This document shows positions 8,947 through 20,630 of a stretch of 64,000 nt of DNA, piece after piece. This DNA is from Haloterrigena salina JCM 13891. Lineage in GTDB: Archaea; Halobacteriota; Halobacteria; Halobacteriales; Natrialbaceae. The stretch lies in assembly GCF_000337495.1 (NCBI RefSeq), contig NZ_AOIS01000036.1:112891-176890 (forward strand). Direction: 5' to 3'. A program made the position numbers and the translations under genes. Numbering within the stretch: the first letter of the stretch is position 1; each line of letters starts with the position of its first letter. The notes under the pieces were generated by a model that was given only the letters and a program-made list of their open reading frames with translations, was not told the origin of the DNA and did not search any database.

Positions 8947-9597
8947 ATGAAGTCGATGGGCATTCGACTACAGTACGCCCCGGAGGCGGTGCCGCAGCTC
9001 CACGCGGGGATCTGCGAGTCGCCCGACATCGACCGGGAGGTAATCGTCGGCGGGCAGGCCGTCGACGGCGTCGAGATGATCACATCCTTCGTCTACGGCG
9101 ATCCCGAGGCCTACGAGGCGCTGCTGGTGGACCTCGAGGACGTCCGCGAGTACGATATCACGCCGGCCGAGGACGGATTTTTCCTCTACCTTCGGCGGGG
9201 GCTCGGTGCGGACGGACTGTCGTTACTGAACGCGCTCGCACAGGAGACCGTCGTGGTCGTGCCGCCGATCGAGGTCCGTTCCGATCGGACGCTTCGGCTG
9301 ACGGTCGTCGGTCACCCGTCTGCCCTCACGGCCGTGATGGACGAGGTGCCCGACGGGATGACCATGGACGCCCGCTGGGTGAGCGACGAATTGACGATCT
9401 CCGATTCGCCCGTTACCGACCGTCAACTGGCGGCGCTCCGGGCGGCCCGCGCGGTCGGCTACTACGAGATTCCGCGGGAAGCGGGGATCGAGACCGTCGC
9501 CGACGAACTCGACTGCGCCGTCTCGACGGCGTCGGAACTCGTCCGCCGCGGCGAGGCGAACGCGGTCGAGCGGGTGCTCGAGACGGACCTCTCGTAG
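8947..9597 (+). CDS. Bat-type transcriptional regulator (HTH-10)
   Basis: A 216-residue protein with an N-terminal sensory-like region of the bacterio-opsin-activator type (about 1-150) and a C-terminal helix-turn-helix HTH-10 domain (about 155-212: TDRQLAALRAARAVGYYEIP, then VADELDCAVSTASELVRRGE). No PAS or GAF domain is fused, so the signal must come through the N-terminal half. The ATG at 8947 begins where homology starts; the open frame upstream is non-specific. It is the shorter of two Bat-type regulators in this window (the other is at 14136-14891). Target genes cannot be told. Confidence 0.88.
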   Translation: MKSMGIRLQYAPEAVPQLHAGICESPDIDREVIVGGQAVDGVEMITSFVYGDPEAYEALLVDLEDVREYDITPAEDGFFLYLRRGLGADGLSLLNALAQETVVVVPPIEVRSDRTLRLTVVGHPSALTAVMDEVPDGMTMDARWVSDELTISDSPVTDRQLAALRAARAVGYYEIPREAGIETVADELDCAVSTASELVRRGEANAVERVLETDLS

Positions 9598-9611
9598 GTC
9601 GGCTGGCTCGT

Positions 9612-9986
9612 CTACTGGAACCGACCGGCGAGCCAGATTAGGACTCCCGCCCCGATCAGTACGAGACCTGCGGTCGAGGTAACCGGTTCCGGGAAGAGAA
9701 AGAGGACGACTCCGGCGGCGACGAGTAGCGTACCGAGTCCGTACTTCGCTCTCGCCCGATCGAACCAGCTCCCCGAGTCGTCCGCCGTCGGTTCCGCTGA
9801 ACTCCCTCGTACTCGATCCACCAGACTCCCGGAATCGTCCGTCGTGGATTCTCTCGACCTCCCTCGTACTCGCTCTACCAGGCTTCCGGCGTCGTCCGTC
9901 GTGGATTCTCTCGACCTCCCTCTCATTTTAGCCATCCAACCGTTCGATTCGTCCTCGGTTTCCTCAGCCGATCGTCTGAATCGCAT
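9612..9986 (-). CDS. Small membrane protein with three 19-residue repeats
   Basis: A 124-residue protein with a hydrophilic N-terminal half and one C-terminal hydrophobic hairpin (about 84-122: LGTLLVAAGVVLFLF, then AGLVLIGAGVLIWLAG). The hydrophilic part holds three tandem copies of a 19-residue unit of the form S-R-E-S-T-T-D-D-x-G-S-L-V-x-R-V-R-G-x; the first two are nearly identical and the third is diverged. At DNA level this is a 57-base repeat (starts at 9804 and 9861 on the plus strand). Family not recognised. The near-identity of two copies points to a recent duplication, so copy number may vary between strains. Confidence 0.7.
   Translation of the reverse strand: MRFRRSAEETEDESNGWMAKMRGRSRESTTDDAGSLVERVRGRSRESTTDDSGSLVDRVRGSSAEPTADDSGSWFDRARAKYGLGTLLVAAGVVLFLFPEPVTSTAGLVLIGAGVLIWLAGRFQ
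9804..9917. repeat. 57-base tandem repeat inside the small membrane protein gene
   Basis: Two nearly identical 57-base units begin at 9804 and 9861 (CCCTCGTACTCG...), with a weaker third unit before 9804. The period is 19 codons, so unit loss or gain would keep the frame. Confidence 0.75.
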
Positions 9987-10201
9987 GGGTAATTCTTATA
10001 TGCGAACTGGGAATAGCAGAATGCCTTCCAGTGCTGGCCGTTGAAATTCTCCCAAGTAGACACTCTTTCTCCCTGTACTGCGGTGCTACGCTCACCTACT
10101 GACGTTCCCTCATTCAAAACCTATTCTCGCTGACTTGACACTCCGTACGGCGCAGAAGCGTTTGGAAATTTTTTCCGAGTAATCCGTCATTCAGCGTCTT
10201 A

Positions 10202-10900
10202 TCACCCGGCGTCGCGCTTCTCGCAGACGACGGTGTATGAGATGCCGGCCATGTGGGTGTCGACGACCTCGCACTCGTCGAAGACCGTCGCGAGCGCGTC
10301 CACGACGTCGCCGTCCGGATTCCAGTTCGCGTACCAGCGGAGGAACCGTCGGACGAGGGGATTCAGGACTCGAGCGGGGCCGCTCGGAGCCGGTCGGACG
10401 TCGACGACGGCGAACCGCGCACCGGAGTGCAGCGATCGGAAGACGTTCTCGACCGTTCGGCGAACGTCGGGCATGACCGAGAGCGAGAGCGTCGCGATCG
10501 CGGCGTCGAACGGCTCGTCGAACGCGGCCCTCGCGGCGTCGGTGTGACGCAGTTCGACGTTCTCCCAGCCGTGGGTCTCGATCCGTTCCCGCGCGTTCTC
10601 GAGCATCCTCGGGCTGTAGTCGACGGCGACGAGTTCGCCCTTCGGACCGATCTCGCCGCGGAGGCGCTCGAAGTTGACGCCCGGCCCGCAGCCGACCTCG
10701 AGCACGCGGTCGCCGGGCTGCAGGTCGAGTCGATCGATCGCCGCCTCGCGGATCGGTTCGAAGTCCCGCTCGCTCATCCCGTACCAGTCGCTCCAGCGAT
10801 CCCAGACCGCGCGGCTGCGCTCGAGGTGGGCTTCGTACCGGTCGTTCGCTGTCATCGGTGCGTCGCTCTCGGAGTCGCGCCCGCCCCGTTCCGTGGCCAT
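10202..10900 (-). CDS. Class I SAM-dependent methyltransferase
   Basis: A 232-residue methyltransferase of the UbiE/Methyltransf_11 type. Motif I is VLEVGCGPGVNFERL, followed by the acidic VAVDYSPRML and a late DAAIATLSLSVMPD; the C-terminal region ends GISYTVVCEKR. Substrate is unknown: lipid quinone, a phospholipid or a small molecule are all possible. ATG 10900 is preferred over the GTG two codons upstream. A TTATAA motif lies about 55 bases upstream on the minus strand. Confidence 0.85.
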   Translation of the reverse strand: MATERGGRDSESDAPMTANDRYEAHLERSRAVWDRWSDWYGMSERDFEPIREAAIDRLDLQPGDRVLEVGCGPGVNFERLRGEIGPKGELVAVDYSPRMLENARERIETHGWENVELRHTDAARAAFDEPFDAAIATLSLSVMPDVRRTVENVFRSLHSGARFAVVDVRPAPSGPARVLNPLVRRFLRWYANWNPDGDVVDALATVFDECEVVDTHMAGISYTVVCEKRDAG

Positions 10901-11040
10901 ACTCACAGTTCGGCCGGAACGGGAGAGTAGCTTTACGCGAAACGTATCGCCTATTTATAAGTACTCGAGCAGTTCCGTCGAATCGACCGGCTTCGATCGC
11001 GCTCGCACGGCTCGGACGGAGTGCCGAGCGATCGGACCGT

Positions 11041-11048
11041 TTTTTATC
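11041..11048 (+). promoter_or_regulatory. TATA box of phosphopantothenate synthetase
   Basis: TTTTTATC lies 22-29 bases before the GTG at 11070. This predicts a leaderless mRNA and supports the GTG start. Confidence 0.6.
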
Positions 11049-11069
11049 AACCGAATCCAGTGACCGACC

Positions 11070-11849
<780 letters not shown>

Positions 11850-11856
11850 TGCTGCC

Positions 11857-12513
11857 TCAGAATTTGTCCGTGATCGCCGGTGAGACGGCGTCTCGCGCGT
11901 CTTCGCGGTCGATAACGTAACTCCGTTCGGCGTCGATGCCGGGAATTCGCGACTTCAGTTCGGCGATACGTTCCTCGACGCGGTAGTACGACAGCGAGAG
12001 GTACTCGCTGGCCGCCCGCGACAGCGAGTCGTCGATCTCGTACTCGATCCCGTCGGAACCGTTGAGACACCGCCGTTCGTAGTCCACGAGCCACTTCCGC
12101 GCCATCGCGACGCCCGTCTCGGCGTCGTACCCCCGTGCGACGTAGTGTCTGTAGGGGTGGCGGATCCAGGAGAGCTCCCAGTGGGCGTAGACGTCGACCT
12201 TCTCGGCATCCTCGAGCGCGTGGAGCACGACGTGGAGCTGCTCGTCGGCCAGCGGGGACGGCCGCCAGACCCACGACCCTTCGGAAGTGTTGCCGTCGAG
12301 TCGGACCTTCAGCGACGCGATCGGGTTCCGCGAGAAACCCAGTTCGTCGAGGATCGACTCGAGGCGGGCCTCCGAGCAGTGGGCCGTCAGCACGTACTCG
12401 TCGGCCGTGGTGTGGCTGATGGCGTAGCCGCCGAACGTCCCCGCGAACAGGTAGTGTAGCTGCGGCAGGAGACTCCGGCGAACGGCGTTGACGGCGTCCT
12501 CTCTGTACGTCAT
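11857..12513 (-). CDS. Conserved-looking hypothetical protein
   Basis: A 218-residue soluble protein beginning MTYREDAVNAVRRSLLPQL. It has an aromatic-rich first half (YLFAGTFGGYAISHT), a middle segment VYAHWELSWIRHPYRHYVARGYD, and a charged C-terminal half with a predicted helix. No enzyme motif, membrane helix or cysteine cluster is visible and I do not recognise the family. Composition and third-position G/C match neighbours, so I think it is real. The ATG at 12513 is chosen because the residues upstream in the open frame are non-specific. Confidence 0.7.
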   Translation of the reverse strand: MTYREDAVNAVRRSLLPQLHYLFAGTFGGYAISHTTADEYVLTAHCSEARLESILDELGFSRNPIASLKVRLDGNTSEGSWVWRPSPLADEQLHVVLHALEDAEKVDVYAHWELSWIRHPYRHYVARGYDAETGVAMARKWLVDYERRCLNGSDGIEYEIDDSLSRAASEYLSLSYYRVEERIAELKSRIPGIDAERSYVIDREDARDAVSPAITDKF

Positions 12514-12629
12514 GTGATCGGGCGGAGTACGCGAGCCAGCGGGAAGTGTATTCGGGACGGCAGCGTTCGCGGTCGGGCCTGCCACAGCCGGTAAAACGAT
12601 TAGGGATATTCTCGTCAACGGTAGGATCG

Positions 12630-12917
12630 ATGCCCGGGTCGACCGATCCGTCCGACGACGACGTCGTTACGCGCCGCTCCCTCGACACCTCGCGAGACGC
12701 CCCGGCGATCGGGCTCGTCGAGATCGTCGCCGACGTCAAGGGAACCGACGCGATGGAGCTCGCACCGATCTACGATCGGGCCGACGATCTGGTCGCCGAT
12801 CTCTTCGAGTCGCCGCCCGAAGCCGCCGCCGCCGCGGAACTCGAGTTTTCCTACCAGGGATACCGAATCACCGTTCGACAGGACGGCACCGTCGTGATCC
12901 GGAACCCGTCGGAGTAG
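12630..12917 (+). CDS. HalOD1 output-domain protein
   Basis: A 95-residue stand-alone HalOD1 domain, the second in this window. Matching features are VEIVADVKGTDAMELAP, the DDLVADLFESP segment, and a C-terminal hairpin LEFSYQGYRITVRQDGTVVI. The start is ATG 12630. It probably acts as an adaptor or output domain in signalling; no sensor gene is adjacent. An N-terminal tail of about 25 residues, rich in Asp and Arg, precedes the domain. Confidence 0.75.
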   Translation: MPGSTDPSDDDVVTRRSLDTSRDAPAIGLVEIVADVKGTDAMELAPIYDRADDLVADLFESPPEAAAAAELEFSYQGYRITVRQDGTVVIRNPSE

Positions 12918-13082
12918 CCGCCGTCTTCGGCCGGCGATTGCGGCCGTCCTCGGAGTGACGATTTCGATCTCGATCTCGAGCGAGCGCGAGCGCCGACGCT
13001 CTCGCGGGACCGGTCGGACCGGGTTCGAGACGGTCTCGACGCCGCCCTGATATCGTCCGGTATACGACCACCGTTCAAGAAA

Positions 13083-13090
13083 GCATAAAT
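13083..13090 (+). promoter_or_regulatory. TATA box of tyrS
   Basis: GCATAAAT lies 28-35 bases before the tyrS ATG at 13118, in otherwise GC-rich sequence. Confidence 0.5.
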
Positions 13091-13117
13091 CCGTCCGCTG
13101 ATTCCACTCAGACAGCA

Positions 13118-14113
13118 ATGGATACCTACGACCTGATCACCCGGAACGCCGAGGAGGTCGTGACCGACGAGGAGGTGCGCGAACTGGCCGCCGATCCCGA
13201 GGGCAAACGCACCTACGTCGGCTACGAGCCCTCCGGCGTGCTCCACCTCGGCCACCTGTTGACGGCGAACAAGCTCATCGATCTCCAGGAGGCCGGCATG
13301 GAGGTCGTCGTTCTACTGGCGGACGTCCACGCCTACCTCAACGGGAAGGGCACCTTCGAGGAGATCCGCGAGACCGCCGAGCAGATGAAGGCCCAGTTCA
13401 TCGCGTACGGACTCGACGAGGAGTCGACGGAGTTCGTCTACGGCTCCGAGTTCCAGCTCGACGAGGAGTACACCCTCGATCTCCACGAACTCGAGCTCTC
13501 GACGACGATGAACCGTGCCCAGCGCGCGATGGCGGAGATCCAGGGCGACGAGACGGCCAAGGTGAGCCACCTCGTCTACCCGCTGATGCAGACGCTCGAC
13601 ATCGAGTACCTCGACCTCGATCTGGCCGTCGGCGGACTCGACCAGCGCAAGGTCCACATGCTCGCTCGCGAGAAGCTGCCCGAGGTCGACTACGAGGTCC
13701 GGCCCGCCCTCCACACCCCCATCGTCGCCGACCTCACCAGCGGCGAGGGGAAGATGTCCTCGAGCGAGGGGATCACCATCTCGATGGAGGACTCGACGGA
13801 GGACTTAGCGGAGAAGGTCAACTCGGCGTACTGTCCGCCGACCCGCGATCCCGAGCCCGACGAGGACGGCAACGAGCGCGAGAACCCCGTCCTGGAACTG
13901 TTCGAGTACCACGTCTTCCCGCGCTTCGAGGAGATCGTCGTCGAGCGCCCCGAGAAGTACGGCGGCGACCTGACCTACGAGACCTACGAGTCGCTGGCCG
14001 CGGACCTCGAGTCCGGGGAACTCCACCCCGCCGACGCGAAGGGGACGCTGGCGAGCTATCTCGACGAGCTGATCGCGCCGGGTCGCGAGAAGCTCCACGA
14101 GCTTCGAGAGTAA
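13118..14113 (+). CDS. tyrS: Tyrosyl-tRNA synthetase
   Basis: A 331-residue class I synthetase of the compact archaeal/eukaryotic type, charging tRNA-Tyr. The HIGH-type motif is GVLHLGHL (about 40-47) and the KMSKS-type motif is GKMSSSEG (about 211-218); VGYEPSG before the HIGH motif is typical of archaeal TyrRS. There is no S4 domain, as expected for this type. It ends convergently with the regulator at 14136, 22 bases away. Confidence 0.95.
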   Translation: MDTYDLITRNAEEVVTDEEVRELAADPEGKRTYVGYEPSGVLHLGHLLTANKLIDLQEAGMEVVVLLADVHAYLNGKGTFEEIRETAEQMKAQFIAYGLDEESTEFVYGSEFQLDEEYTLDLHELELSTTMNRAQRAMAEIQGDETAKVSHLVYPLMQTLDIEYLDLDLAVGGLDQRKVHMLAREKLPEVDYEVRPALHTPIVADLTSGEGKMSSSEGITISMEDSTEDLAEKVNSAYCPPTRDPEPDEDGNERENPVLELFEYHVFPRFEEIVVERPEKYGGDLTYETYESLAADLESGELHPADAKGTLASYLDELIAPGREKLHELRE

Positions 14114-14135
14114 ACGGGGCCGTCCGCACTTCGAC

Positions 14136-14891
14136 TCACTCGACGAACACGCGCTCGTCGTCGGTATCGAGGAGCGAACTGAAGATCTTCCCTTCGGCGG
14201 TTCGGAGGTGCTGTGAGAAGGTGGCCGGCGCGATCCCCAGCCGATCGGCGAGTTCGCTGGCCTCGTGTTTCCGCGGCCAGTCGTAGAACCCGTTCATATA
14301 GGCCGTCAGGAACACTTCCCGCTGTCTGTCCGTCAGCGCGTCGATGAGGGTCTGCGAGAGGTCGTAGCGCGTGAAGAGCGACGTCGATCGACGCCGGTCG
14401 CGACAGTCGGTGGCGGTCACCGTCGGATGCTCCCGCTGGACCCGGTCGACGAGTTTGACGGCGTCGGCTCGCGACGAGACCTCCGCGACGAGCCGCCCCT
14501 CTCCGCCGGCGGCCTCGACGGTCCGGGGAATCGCCCCGAAATCGACGACCGTCTTCGCGACGCAGTCGCCGCGGACGTGGAACCGCAGTCGCCCGCCGTC
14601 GGCGTGGTGGGCGACGGGGTCCGCGTCGACGTCCGCTGCGTCGTCGATCGATTCGGGAATCCGCTCCGGGGGGACGCCTTCGACGGTGAAGTACTCGACG
14701 AATCCGCCGTCCGAATGGGGAAAGAGCACTTCGAGGTCGAGCAGGCAGCCCGCCGTCTCCGAGGCGTCGACGAACGGATACGACGGATCGTCGACGCGGA
14801 ACTCGACTTCGACGACGGATTTCTCGCTCCGGCTTCGGCTCATCTCCCGTCGACGTTCGCGGGCTCGGCACTGTTCGCTTTCGCAGTCCAT
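14136..14891 (-). CDS. Bat-type transcriptional regulator (HTH-10)
   Basis: A 251-residue regulator with an N-terminal bacterio-opsin-activator-like domain (about 25-180) and a C-terminal HTH-10 (about 185-245: TDRQREVFLTAYMNGFYDWP, then SELADRLGIAPATFSQHLR). The start may be ATG 14891 or the internal ATG at 14843, since the first 16 residues (MDCESEQCRARERR) are not typical of the family; the two cysteines there are curious. It is convergent with tyrS. Target genes are unknown. Confidence 0.87.
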   Translation of the reverse strand: MDCESEQCRARERRREMSRSRSEKSVVEVEFRVDDPSYPFVDASETAGCLLDLEVLFPHSDGGFVEYFTVEGVPPERIPESIDDAADVDADPVAHHADGGRLRFHVRGDCVAKTVVDFGAIPRTVEAAGGEGRLVAEVSSRADAVKLVDRVQREHPTVTATDCRDRRRSTSLFTRYDLSQTLIDALTDRQREVFLTAYMNGFYDWPRKHEASELADRLGIAPATFSQHLRTAEGKIFSSLLDTDDERVFVE

Positions 14892-15124
14892 AGCAGGGGC
14901 TTCTTTCGTCAGTCGGCGCCGTATTCGAGAGTGCGCGCCGCCTCGCTCACCGGCGACCCGACGACCGTCGCTCGAGATCCGTGGACCGTCGTTTCACTCC
15001 GCTTCGGATCAGGACGCCGTTCGCGAGGCCGGAACCGAAACGATCCGGCCGGTCGCCGCGGAGTACGTAGAGGTCTCGGTGCCCGTCAGTGTTGCAGTAG
15101 CCGCCGCGGACCGAAAAATAGCGG

Positions 15125-15295
15125 TCAGAACTCCATCGCGCCGATCGCCGGCTCGTCAGCGCAGCGGCTGCACTCGAAACTCGTTCGGTAGTCCTCGCAC
15201 GGCTCGTGGACCTCCTGACCGCACGTCTCGCAGCGCACGAGTTCGCGCTCCTCGATTCGGCGTTCACAGGTGGTGCAGTGACGTCCGATTTTCAT
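15125..15295 (-). CDS. 56-residue small zinc-finger protein
   Basis: Reading the minus strand from ATG 15295 gives a 56-residue protein with eight cysteines. They lie in four pairs or near-pairs: CTTC (residues 7-10), CETC (22-25), CEDY (34, single) and CSRC (43-46), with His6 and His30 as extra candidates. This is the pattern of a double treble-clef or double zinc-ribbon protein. It ends IGAMEF. Haloarchaea encode many such proteins, mostly uncharacterised. The frame is free of stops over all 171 bases. Confidence 0.75.
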   Translation of the reverse strand: MKIGRHCTTCERRIEERELVRCETCGQEVHEPCEDYRTSFECSRCADEPAIGAMEF

Positions 15296-15442
15296 GGCTT
15301 ATGCTAGCGTATTACACGCTTATTCGGGGCTTCGTGAACCGCCGGTAAAAGCCTACGGATCAGCCAGCAGACCGAACGGTTCCGTTCCGTCGTTCGGCGA
15401 CGACCCCGCCGATTGAAGTGCGAGCGCGCCCCTCTCGCGTCC

Positions 15443-16381
15443 ATGAACGAGACGCGACGCGCGATCCTCGAGGCGCTGTCCGACGGGCCGGTCTCCGGGC
15501 CGGAGCTGGCCGAGTCGCTGGACGTCTCGCGGGCCGCGGTCTGGAAACAGATCGACGGCCTCCGCGACGCCGGCTTCGAGATCGAGAGCGGACCGACCGG
15601 CTACGAACTGGTCGCCGTCGAGGCGTACACCGGGCCGACCGTCGAGTTCGGCCTCGAGGCGCCGTTTTCGGTCGACTACCACGAGACGATCGGGAGCACG
15701 AACGACCGCGCGCGCGAACTCGCCGCCGACGGGGCCGCGGACGTGGCCGTGTTGGCCGACGAACAGACCGGCAGTCGCGGCCGACTCGATCGCGAGTGGT
15801 CGTCGCCCCCGGGCGGCGTCTGGGTGAGCGTCGTCTCGCGGCCGACGATCACGCCCGCGCAGGCGCCGCTGTACACGCTCGCGGCCGCGGTCGCGATCGC
15901 TCAAGCGGCCCGCGAGGCCGGCGTCGACGCGCGGATCAAGTGGCCGAACGACGTGGTCGTCCCGGTCGGGGACGACGGCGACTACCGAAAACTCGCGGGC
16001 ATCCTCACCGAGATGGAAGGCGAGACGGATCGGGTCGACTGGATCGTCCCCGGTATCGGCATCAATGCCAACGTAGACGCCGACGCGCTGCCGGAGGGGG
16101 CGACGAGCATCCGCGACGAGGTGGGCGACGTCGACCGCCGACGGTTCGTCCAGCGGCTGCTCGAGGAGTTCGACGACTATCGGAGCGACCTCGAGACCGT
16201 CGTGCCGGCGTGGCGCGACCTGGCGCTGACGCTGGGCCAGCGCGTCAGGGTCGATCGGCCCGCAGGCGAGGTCGTCGGCGAGGCGGTCGATATCACCAAC
16301 TCCGGGGCGCTCGTGATCGAGACGGACGACGGGCGGCAGACGGTCTCGGCGGGCGACTGCGAGCACTTGCGGCCGGTCTGA
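15443..16381 (+). CDS. birA: Biotin--[acetyl-CoA-carboxylase] ligase with repressor HTH (BirA type)
   Basis: A 312-residue bifunctional protein. Residues 1-60 form a winged helix-turn-helix (RRAILEALSDGPVSGPELAE, then VSRAAVWKQIDGLRDAGF). The central catalytic domain has the biotinyl-AMP loop GSRGRLDREW and the KWPNDV motif, and the C-terminal 50 residues form the small SH3-like domain. It should activate biotin with ATP, attach it to carboxylase carrier domains, and may repress biotin-related genes. No biotin synthesis gene lies nearby. It ends 10 bases from the convergent Usp gene. ATG 15443 fits the start of the HTH. Confidence 0.93.
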   Translation: MNETRRAILEALSDGPVSGPELAESLDVSRAAVWKQIDGLRDAGFEIESGPTGYELVAVEAYTGPTVEFGLEAPFSVDYHETIGSTNDRARELAADGAADVAVLADEQTGSRGRLDREWSSPPGGVWVSVVSRPTITPAQAPLYTLAAAVAIAQAAREAGVDARIKWPNDVVVPVGDDGDYRKLAGILTEMEGETDRVDWIVPGIGINANVDADALPEGATSIRDEVGDVDRRRFVQRLLEEFDDYRSDLETVVPAWRDLALTLGQRVRVDRPAGEVVGEAVDITNSGALVIETDDGRQTVSAGDCEHLRPV

Positions 16382-16391
16382 GAACGGGCGA

Positions 16392-16871
16392 TTACTCGAC
16401 GGCGACGCGTTTTCGATCCCGACGGGTCCCCTCGTCGTCGGTCGGGTCGACGTGGACCGCCAGCACCGGTACCGGCGCGCGGCGGACGACGCGTTCGGTG
16501 ACGCTGCCGAGCAGGAGTCGGTCGATGCCGGCCCGGCCGTGCGTCCCCATAACGACGAGGTCGCACTCCCCCGGCTGGGCCTGATCGACGATGATGCGGC
16601 TCGGCGATCCCTCGAAGACCTCCGTCTCGACGTCAACGTCGTCCGGCGCGAGATCCTCGACCCGACTGATCGCTCGCTTTCCCTCCTCGTGGAGGGCTTC
16701 GGCGACGCCCTCCAGTGCGGTCTCCATCGGGAGGCCCCCGTAGCCGGCGACGTTGACGACGTAGATCGCTCGCACCGTGGCATCGTGGGCCCGGGCCAGA
16801 TCGAACGCATACTCGAGAGCGTGTTCCACCTCCGGCGAGCCGTCGGTCGGAACGAGAATACAGTCGTACAT
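16392..16871 (-). CDS. Universal stress protein (UspA family)
   Basis: A 159-residue single Usp domain starting MYDCILVPTDGS, with the ATP-binding signature VMGTHGRAGIDRLLLGSV in the C-terminal half. The G-x2-G-x9-G-(S/T) spacing is complete, so it is probably of the nucleotide-binding subclass. The start is ATG 16871; the residues upstream in the open frame are not conserved in type. It is one of three Usp genes in the window (others at 45243-46139 and 52494-52976). Confidence 0.92.
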   Translation of the reverse strand: MYDCILVPTDGSPEVEHALEYAFDLARAHDATVRAIYVVNVAGYGGLPMETALEGVAEALHEEGKRAISRVEDLAPDDVDVETEVFEGSPSRIIVDQAQPGECDLVVMGTHGRAGIDRLLLGSVTERVVRRAPVPVLAVHVDPTDDEGTRRDRKRVAVE

Positions 16872-16993
16872 GCGAATTATGCTAACATACAACACACTAC
16901 TATAATAGCGTTGTCGTGGTCCAGCCGGACGGTCACGTGAGGTGATAGCCGCAGGCGACGGACAAGAGCCGCGAGAGACGACGAGCGAACGAA

Positions 16994-18025
16994 TCAGACG
17001 GTCGCGGAACCGAAGACGACCTCGCGGACGTCGTCGACGCCGGCCCGCCGAACCACGGCCCGGACCGGATCTCGCGCCCCCGCGAGGTTGTGCGAGTCGC
17101 CGTCGAGGACCAGCAGCCGCGCCTTTCGGCCCGGTTCGACGAGCCCGTACTCGAGGTCGGCGATCTCGGCCCCGTTGATCGTGGCCATCCGGAGGATTTC
17201 GGTAGCCGACAGCTCCGACAGTTTGGCGAGGAACTCCATCTCTCGGAACATCGACGGCGAGTTGAGCATCACGTTGTCCGTGCCGAGCGCGAGCGTCGTC
17301 CGCTCGCTCAGCTCCGCGTACGGCGACAGCCCGACGTCAGTCACGAGGTTCGACCGCGGACAGACGACGATCGGGACCTCCTGTTCGGCGACCCGGTCCA
17401 GATGAGCCGGTTCGGGGTGGACCATGTGGACCAGAAACTCCGGCTCGAGGTCCAGCGCGGGATCGATGTCGGTCTCGTCGACCTCGCCGGCGTGGATTCC
17501 GAAGGGTTTGCCCGCCTCGCGGGTCGCCTCGCGCTCCGCGTCGAAATTGGCGTCGTTAGCGCCGCTCGCGCCGAACCCGTCGCCCGCGCGCATCGCGTCG
17601 ATCGTCTCGCGGCCGAAGGCGATCGGCTCGATCTCGAGCCCCTCCGCGGCCCGCTCTAAGGTCTCGACGCCCTCGACGCCGCCCTCGCGGAACTCGAGGC
17701 AGGCCGCGGTGCCCGATTCCTGCATGAACTGCAGCGAGCGGCGCATCGCGGCGGCGAGTTCCTCCTGGGAGGCCTGTCGCAACAAACGGTGTTTCAGCCC
17801 GTCCGGCGGCGCGACGAGTTCCTCGAGGGAGAGTCCGCCGCCCGCTTCCTTCGCGATCGAGTCGCCGATGTGGGTGTGGGCGTTGACGAACGCCGGCAGG
17901 ATGATGTCCTCGCTCTCGACGGCGGTCTCTTCGATCGCCTCGATCCGGCCGTCGTCGCCGATCACGACGCGGCCCTCGATGGGCTCGAACTCGCGACCTC
18001 GGAGGATCGTTCCCGTTCGTTCCAT
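16994..18025 (-). CDS. Amidohydrolase family protein
   Basis: A 343-residue metal-dependent hydrolase of the cytosine/chlorohydrolase-like group. It shows the metal motif AFVNAHTHIGD (about 47-57), FGIHAGEV (a conserved His), HMVHP and the acidic LALGTDNVMLNSP near residue 270. The C-terminal beta-sandwich tail is present (GRKARLLVLDGDSHN). Substrate could be an N-acyl compound, guanine-like base or pterin; it cannot be assigned. ATG 18025 is preferred over a GTG two codons upstream. It is divergent from katG. Confidence 0.88.
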   Translation of the reverse strand: MERTGTILRGREFEPIEGRVVIGDDGRIEAIEETAVESEDIILPAFVNAHTHIGDSIAKEAGGGLSLEELVAPPDGLKHRLLRQASQEELAAAMRRSLQFMQESGTAACLEFREGGVEGVETLERAAEGLEIEPIAFGRETIDAMRAGDGFGASGANDANFDAEREATREAGKPFGIHAGEVDETDIDPALDLEPEFLVHMVHPEPAHLDRVAEQEVPIVVCPRSNLVTDVGLSPYAELSERTTLALGTDNVMLNSPSMFREMEFLAKLSELSATEILRMATINGAEIADLEYGLVEPGRKARLLVLDGDSHNLAGARDPVRAVVRRAGVDDVREVVFGSATV

Positions 18026-18202
18026 AGGCACGTGTTCGTACCGCGTGCCTTCAACGATTCGGGGTCGGCCGACTCGACCGCGAACGGGCGCTGAACCCGA
18101 CTGTTCGGTTCCGGGAACGTCCCGTTTCCGTCGTTAGTACGGCTCAGGTGAAGATTTCTCGTCTCCATTCCGATCGTTGGTTCGGGCCGAGTTGAAACGT
18201 AA

Positions 18203-20434
<2,232 letters not shown>

Positions 20435-20630
20435 TTCCGGGTGATACGGACCCGTCGTCTCAGGTGACCGGTGCTAACGACCCCATCGTCGCCGGTTTCG
20501 GGAAATAGCCCGTCCTGAGTCGAACGCGAGGCACGGGTCGTCGAACTCCGCTCGACGGAACGGGACGACGAGATCGACCCGGCCAGCGACGGCGACAGTG
20601 GCATAGCGCGTCGGCGCGCCACATCTTCGC

